From: Cellvibrionales bacterium UBA5860
GTDB lineage: Bacteria > Pseudomonadota > Gammaproteobacteria > Pseudomonadales > Porticoccaceae
Reading direction: 5' to 3'
Length of the DNA: 10,051 nucleotides
Assembly (NCBI GenBank): GCA_002431545.1
Contig: DJFY01000068.1
Span: forward strand, 636 to 10,686
In this document: positions 7,080 to 10,051 of the stretch, in pieces
Layout of the letters: every line of letters starts with the position of its first letter
Position numbering within the stretch: the stretch's first letter is position 1
Program-made: the position numbers and the translations under genes
Notes under the pieces: generated by a model
What the model saw: only the letters and a program-made list of their open reading frames with translations
Databases searched by the model: none
Told to the model about the DNA's origin: nothing

Positions 7080-7089
7080 TAAATCCAAA

Positions 7090-8223
7090 ATGATGCCAAC
7101 CCCAAAAAACTTTCCGCTGGCCAGCCTGGTCGCCGTGGCACTGACGATCTCGGCCTGTTCCGAAACGGAAAACAAGGCAGCCAAAAACGGCGACGCGACA
7201 ACCGATTCAGCAGCAGCAGAAAGCGCTGCGACAAATACGACCGGCTACCAACCTGCTCGGACTTCTTTCGGGCAGCCGGACTTTCAGGGCGTCTGGGACT
7301 TCCGCACCCTGACCCCTTTGGAGCGTCCGCGAGAGCTGGGCGATAAAGCGACATTCACCAAGGAGGAACAAGAAGCCTTTCGGGAAAAGGCCATCCAGAC
7401 TGTCGATGTCGATGCCCTGCGCGAAGAAGCTGAAGCCACCCAGGATGTCGAGGGTGCTTACAATGCATTCTGGATGGACTATGGCACAGAAATGAACGAG
7501 GATCGGCGCACTTCTCTTATCGTCGATCCACCCAATGGTCGCCTGCCGGAGCTTACGCAAGAAGCTATCGACGGCATGAAAAACGCCACTATCAGAAATC
7601 ACCCGGTACGCGAGTTGTTTTCCATTGGACTCGTCGATTTCAGGCCCGTGGGCCCCGAGGTTCTAGGTCTTTCAGAACGCTGCCTACAAGGCTTTAATGC
7701 AGGGCCGCCCTTAACACCAAGCGCCTACAACAACAACCTGAGAATCGTACAAACACCGGACCACGTGGTTCTGGTCACGGAAATGATTCACACCGCGCGC
7801 GTTATACCGCTCGATGGGAGTAGCCACCTGCCGAAAGAGATGCAGCGCTGGTCGGGTGATTCCCGCGGACGCTGGGAGGGCAACACACTGGTCGTAGAAA
7901 CCAATAACTTTACTGGTAAAACTCCAACGTTCCAGCTACCGATCGACCTGCAGAATCAAGATCGCAACGGCTCAGTGGGTTCCGCCGCGAATATGCACCT
8001 GATCGAGAAATTTACCAGGGTCAGCGATGATACCCTGCTGTACGAGTATACGCTTAATGATCCCAAAACATTTGTCGACCCGTTCACCGTAGCCATTCCT
8101 CTGAAGGCCACCGATGCGCAAATTTATGAATATGCCTGTCACGAAGGCAATTACGGCATGCGCAACATGTTAACTGGTGCCCGACAGGCGGAAAAAGAAG
8201 AGGCCGCGGCCGCCGTCAACTAG
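7090..8223 (+). CDS. Lipoprotein of an uncharacterised secreted family
   Basis: The 377-residue product starts with a lipoprotein signal peptide: MMPTPKN, a hydrophobic stretch and lipobox ISAC with C23 as the lipidated cysteine. A low-complexity Ala/Thr/Asp linker (about 24-52) follows. The folded part has GQPDFQGVWDFRTLTPLERP at 61-80, RRTSLIVDPPNGRLP at 139-153, SGDSRGRWEGNTLVVE at 255-270 and YEYACHEGNYGMRNML at 346-361. I recognise this motif order from a large family of hypothetical secreted proteins in Acidobacteria, sphingomonads and marine gammaproteobacteria, but know no established function. C198 and C350 could pair. No catalytic triad or metal site is evident. With Ser at +2 it would go to the outer membrane under E. 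coli rules. It is transcribed alone, ending at the strong terminator 70 bases after its stop. Confidence 0.87.
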   Translation: MMPTPKNFPLASLVAVALTISACSETENKAAKNGDATTDSAAAESAATNTTGYQPARTSFGQPDFQGVWDFRTLTPLERPRELGDKATFTKEEQEAFREKAIQTVDVDALREEAEATQDVEGAYNAFWMDYGTEMNEDRRTSLIVDPPNGRLPELTQEAIDGMKNATIRNHPVRELFSIGLVDFRPVGPEVLGLSERCLQGFNAGPPLTPSAYNNNLRIVQTPDHVVLVTEMIHTARVIPLDGSSHLPKEMQRWSGDSRGRWEGNTLVVETNNFTGKTPTFQLPIDLQNQDRNGSVGSAANMHLIEKFTRVSDDTLLYEYTLNDPKTFVDPFTVAIPLKATDAQIYEYACHEGNYGMRNMLTGARQAEKEEAAAAVN

Positions 8224-8293
8224 CACCAACTGCTCTCCACGGCGGCCCCCTGGTAAACAAGGCCGAGTGGGCGACAGCAACAAGAGGACGGAC

Positions 8294-8326
8294 AAAAAAA
8301 GGCCGACTGTAAAGTCGGCCTTTTTT
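8294..8326. terminator. Bidirectional rho-independent terminator
   Basis: A perfect 8-base GC-rich stem (GGCCGACT 8301-8308, AGTCGGCC 8313-8320) encloses a GTAA loop. It has seven A before it and six T after it, so it carries a U-tract in both directions. It ends the lipoprotein transcript on the plus strand and the DUF6644-like operon on the minus strand. Confidence 0.93.
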
Positions 8327-8364
8327 ATGGCGCCGACCTCGAAGCTAACAAAGCCTCGATTACC

Positions 8365-8525
8365 TCATTCTGTTGAAAGATTCCGAATCCAGAGCGGTAA
8401 AAGGAAGGTCCAAAGAACGCCGGTAGCACTACCGACAAAATTAACCTGGGGAATCAGTACATAGCCGATTAATCACCAGGCTCGTAATTAATAGGTAGAA
8501 CCCCTAATAGGTGACTTGTCGTCAC
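8365..8525 (-). pseudogene. Possible small membrane protein gene broken by a one-base frameshift
   Basis: A GTG at 8525-8523 overlaps the stop of the 44-residue gene by four bases (GTGA), the usual sign of translational coupling. Its frame runs 18 codons (VTTSHLLGVLPINYEPGD) to a TAA at 8471-8469. At the same point a second frame is open for 35 codons (LIGYVLIPQVNFVGS, then GVLWTFLLPLWIRNLSTE) to a TGA at 8367-8365. Adding one T near 8470 would join the two into a 53-residue protein with a hydrophobic helix. The stop lies about 40 bases before the operon terminator. This may be a real frameshift, a sequencing error, or chance; 35 open codons alone are not significant. If it is not a gene, 8327-8521 holds nothing else I can identify. 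Confidence 0.3.
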
Positions 8526-8656
8526 ATAGGCGGGGCGTTGGCCAGCTGAATCAAGTCGATGGCACTCATTACCTGAAGCGTCCAGAAGACTGCCCATCCA
8601 CTCAAAATAATAGCCGAAATACCGGCGGCCACCATACCGAATGTTTTATTGTTCAT
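8522..8656 (-). CDS. Small single-helix membrane protein (44 residues)
   Basis: An ATG at 8656 opens 44 codons to a TGA at 8524-8522. The protein begins MNNKTFG, has one hydrophobic helix at about residues 8-30 (MVAAGISAIILSGWAVFW), and ends with an amphipathic LQVMSAIDLIQLANAPPM. It should be an inner-membrane protein with a short basic N-terminus. It lies 64 bases downstream of the second DUF6644-like gene on the same strand and before the shared terminator, so it is probably the next gene of that operon and may be a partner or stabilising subunit of those proteins. There is no strong Shine-Dalgarno site. I do not recognise a family. The amino-acid composition and operon position make it more likely a real gene than a chance frame. 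Confidence 0.6.
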   Translation of the reverse strand: MNNKTFGMVAAGISAIILSGWAVFWTLQVMSAIDLIQLANAPPM

Positions 8657-8720
8657 CAGTTCATTGTCCGCTAGTTAAAACTTTGATCGTGAGCACTGTT
8701 CGCACCGCCGGCGGTTTACT

Positions 8721-9233
8721 TTAGGAGAACCCGATCCATCGACCGCTTGCGGAAACGGTGAACCAGATAACAAGACTCGTTACGGCAACCATTTTCACCA
8801 CCCACGGTTGTACGGCTTCCGCGGCAATTGCCCCGCCAGGCTCCAGCCCCGAGAGTTCCGCCCGTCGATATATAGGATTACGAATAAGGTACATATAAGC
8901 CAGACCCATCGCCAGGCCCGCCATTTTTGCCCAGTAGAAAGTATTGAAATAAAGTTTCATCGCAATCGCCGACGCCTCGTATACGCCTGACAACACGATT
9001 GTCACCAGCGCGATCTTGATCCATTTTCCTGTGTTATCGATAACTTTTTGACTCGGCACTTCCCGTAGCAACACATTCAGCATGCGTAAGTCGCCCAGCA
9101 GTATCATGCCGACAAGCATTACCATACTGGCAATATGGAAGGTTTGCACAATGGCAAACAGGCCAGCATAGGACTTGGAGAAATCGGCCAGCATGGACGT
9201 GTCTAGCCATTCAAAAATAAACAGTAAATCCAT
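8721..9233 (-). CDS. DUF6644-like four-helix membrane protein (second copy)
   Basis: From the third ATG (9233) this gives 170 residues; three ATGs stand in a row (9239, 9236, 9233), and AGGAG directly before the first gives ideal spacing only for the third. Numbered from the first ATG, helices lie at about 27-49, 73-92, 102-120 and 147-164. It has the marks of the DUF6644 pattern: an amphipathic start (FEWLDTS), a histidine in helix 1 (H35 in QTFHIASMVMLVGM), the DLRML segment at 50-54 and SGRWIGFS at the end. It is a paralogue of the gene at 9322-9900. An inner-membrane location is clear. The conserved His and GR suggest cofactor or quinone binding, but that is guesswork. DUF6644 is assigned from memory of the family pattern. 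Confidence 0.85.
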   Translation of the reverse strand: MDLLFIFEWLDTSMLADFSKSYAGLFAIVQTFHIASMVMLVGMILLGDLRMLNVLLREVPSQKVIDNTGKWIKIALVTIVLSGVYEASAIAMKLYFNTFYWAKMAGLAMGLAYMYLIRNPIYRRAELSGLEPGGAIAAEAVQPWVVKMVAVTSLVIWFTVSASGRWIGFS

Positions 9234-9239
9234 CATCAT

Positions 9240-9244
9240 CTCCT
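9240..9244 (-). promoter_or_regulatory. Ribosome binding site selecting among three ATG codons
   Basis: AGGAG (minus strand) abuts the first of three consecutive ATG codons. Spacing to the third ATG (9233) is 6 bases, which is the usable distance; the first would have zero spacing. Confidence 0.65.
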
Positions 9245-9287
9245 GACGGAGTAATCGCTATCGAAATCGTTGTAATCTGCAACCTTC

Positions 9288-9310
9288 TATCATCGGCACG
9301 TGCGATGATA
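9288..9310. repeat. Inverted repeat between the two DUF6644-like genes
   Basis: TATCATCG (9288-9295) and CGATGATA (9303-9310) form a perfect 8-base stem with a 7-base loop, 11 bases past the stop of the upstream gene. No T-run follows on the minus strand, so it is more likely an intercistronic RNA hairpin affecting transcript processing or stability, or an operator, than a full terminator. Confidence 0.45.
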
Positions 9311-9321
9311 CTTCGGTGGCA

Positions 9322-9900
9322 CTACTGCTCGAAAGCAGCGAGCTCGTTTACACAACCAGCAGCCCAGTACATAAAATGCGGCATTTCCTTGTGGCAATCC
9401 CACCAGTCGTAAGCCATCATGCGCCCTGCAGCGATAACACACAGCCAGAACGTCAGCGATAATCCCGCACCGACCCGAACTTTCTTCGGCGGTGACGGGT
9501 CGTAATCCCAGGTCAGGGGCCGCTGCCGTGTCATTCGGCGAATAATCATCGCATTGATTCCAGCCGCTATAAGCAGAATTACTTTCACGCGAAAAAATAT
9601 ACTTTGCGTCGAGCGCACCGGAATCGCGTAAAACAGTAGCACCCCGGAAATAATCATCACGATAAACCCCAGCATCATGGGCTTGTCGAGACGATCAACT
9701 AACGTCGAAGCGGGAATGTTCTTGAAGCCAACCCCGAGCAGGCGCAGATCAATGACAAGTAGCATGCCGAGAAAAACCGTCAAGGTAAGCACGTGGGTTG
9801 ATTCCACCCATCCGTACATATACAAGGATTCGTGCAAATTTGTGCTCGATTCGAAGGTATCGAGCCAGGAAGCAAACTGGTACAGCCACTCGTTCAGCAC
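9322..9900 (-). CDS. DUF6644-like four-helix membrane protein (first copy)
   Basis: The 192-residue product starts with GTG at 9900, preceded by GGGGGAAAGAAGACA, a workable purine-rich ribosome site. Helices are at about 32-49, 76-93, 102-120 and 145-162. As in its paralogue there is an amphipathic N-terminal segment (ASWLDTFES), a helix-1 histidine (H36 in WVESTHVLTL), DLRLLGV at 51-57 and a final AAGRMMAYDWW. Unlike the paralogue it carries a 28-residue C-terminal tail with C169, H170, H175 and C183, which could bind a metal or form disulfides. The start overlaps the stop of an upstream open frame by seven bases (GTGCTGA), suggesting coupling. The 88-base gap to the second copy contains an inverted repeat. 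It acts in the inner membrane; function unknown. Confidence 0.85.
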   Translation of the reverse strand: MLNEWLYQFASWLDTFESSTNLHESLYMYGWVESTHVLTLTVFLGMLLVIDLRLLGVGFKNIPASTLVDRLDKPMMLGFIVMIISGVLLFYAIPVRSTQSIFFRVKVILLIAAGINAMIIRRMTRQRPLTWDYDPSPPKKVRVGAGLSLTFWLCVIAAGRMMAYDWWDCHKEMPHFMYWAAGCVNELAAFEQ

Positions 9901-10051
9901 TGTCTTCTTTCCCCCAAAACGACGCTATTATTTATTTTACAATTCTGTTGGCGCGGCCATGTTACAGCAAATAAGCCCATAATGGCGAGATTGGAGCTTG
10001 ATCTACCGCAACCACCGCCGCCACCGTGTTGCATTTGCATTTGCATTTGCA
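9894..10051 (-). CDS. Possible C-terminal fragment with Met-Gln repeat and Gly5-Cys motif (partial)
   Basis: On the minus strand one frame is open from the window edge to a TGA at 9896-9894, giving about 51 residues. It reads QMQMQMQH, five glycines, CGRSSSN, a short hydrophobic LAIMGLFAVTW, then PRQQNCK and a polar tail ending RRQC. The stop overlaps the GTG start of the DUF6644-like gene. The glycine run, cysteine, hydrophobic stretch and basic residue faintly recall C-terminal sorting tags of the GlyGly or JDVT type, but the hydrophobic part is short and the tail long. Alternatively this is non-coding leader sequence: the AT-rich part at 9925-9945 could hold a promoter, though none is clear. 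Two other frames close within 10 to 30 codons. Confidence 0.3.
   Translation of the reverse strand, partial: QMQMQMQHGGGGGCGRSSSNLAIMGLFAVTWPRQQNCKINNSVVLGERRQC
10029..10051. repeat. Hexanucleotide tandem repeat at the window edge
   Basis: TTGCAT is repeated three times in full and then TTGCA, continuing to the last base, so the true copy number is unknown. On the minus strand it reads as CAAATG units and would encode a (Met-Gln)n run in the open frame there. Such tracts can vary in length by slippage. Confidence 0.75.

Noticed and set aside
7066..7089. Upstream ATG at 7066 for the lipoprotein
   Set aside because: The GGAGGG ribosome site lies downstream of it, and the extra eight polar residues would precede an otherwise complete lipoprotein signal peptide.
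1..10051. tRNA, rRNA, CRISPR array, insertion sequence or phage elements
   Set aside because: No cloverleaf with conserved arms, no spaced repeats, no transposase-like frames and no terminal inverted repeats were seen. The only tandem repeat is the short hexamer tract at the right edge.

Overview
The window looks like chromosomal DNA from a Gram-negative bacterium, most probably an uncultured or environmental gammaproteobacterium. The grounds are a periplasmic OmpA-type peptidoglycan-binding protein joined to a DUF4892-like domain, a lipoprotein with a bacterial lipobox, a diheme c-type cytochrome with a signal peptide, and moderate-GC coding sequence with Shine-Dalgarno sites. There are no rRNA or tRNA genes, CRISPR arrays, transposases or phage genes. 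The taxon is an inference from gene families, not from a marker gene.

Layout. Bases 1-114 hold the last 37 codons of an unidentified plus-strand gene. It converges on an OmpA-family gene on the minus strand (146-1066). A 157-base divergent intergenic region follows. On the plus strand come a COG2403 / cyclic 2,3-diphosphoglycerate synthetase-like gene (1224-2588), a carbamate kinase gene 8 bases later (2597-3502) and, after 172 bases, an FtsH-type AAA+ zinc metalloprotease (3675-5561). The FtsH gene ends 4 bases from the end of a convergent gene for a secreted diheme cytochrome c (minus, 5566-6270). Upstream of that on the same strand is a SnoaL/NTF2-like gene (minus, 6459-6893). A divergent region then leads to a lipoprotein of a widespread but uncharacterised secreted family (plus, 7090-8223).

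A strong bidirectional rho-independent terminator (8294-8326) separates the lipoprotein gene from a minus-strand membrane-protein operon that enters from the right edge. In transcription order the operon has a fragment at the window edge (Met-Gln repeat, Gly5-Cys), two four-helix DUF6644-like membrane proteins (9322-9900 and 8721-9233), a 44-residue single-helix protein (8522-8656), and possibly a further small membrane protein broken by a one-base frameshift (8365-8525).

How the genes may work together. The COG2403-like protein and carbamate kinase are almost certainly co-transcribed. Neither arginine deiminase nor ornithine carbamoyltransferase is beside them, so this is not a standard arginine deiminase operon. 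FtsH lies next to them but may have its own promoter, and a stress or metabolite-protection module is only a hypothesis. The most novel part is the DUF6644-like operon with its small membrane proteins, which has no function I can name.
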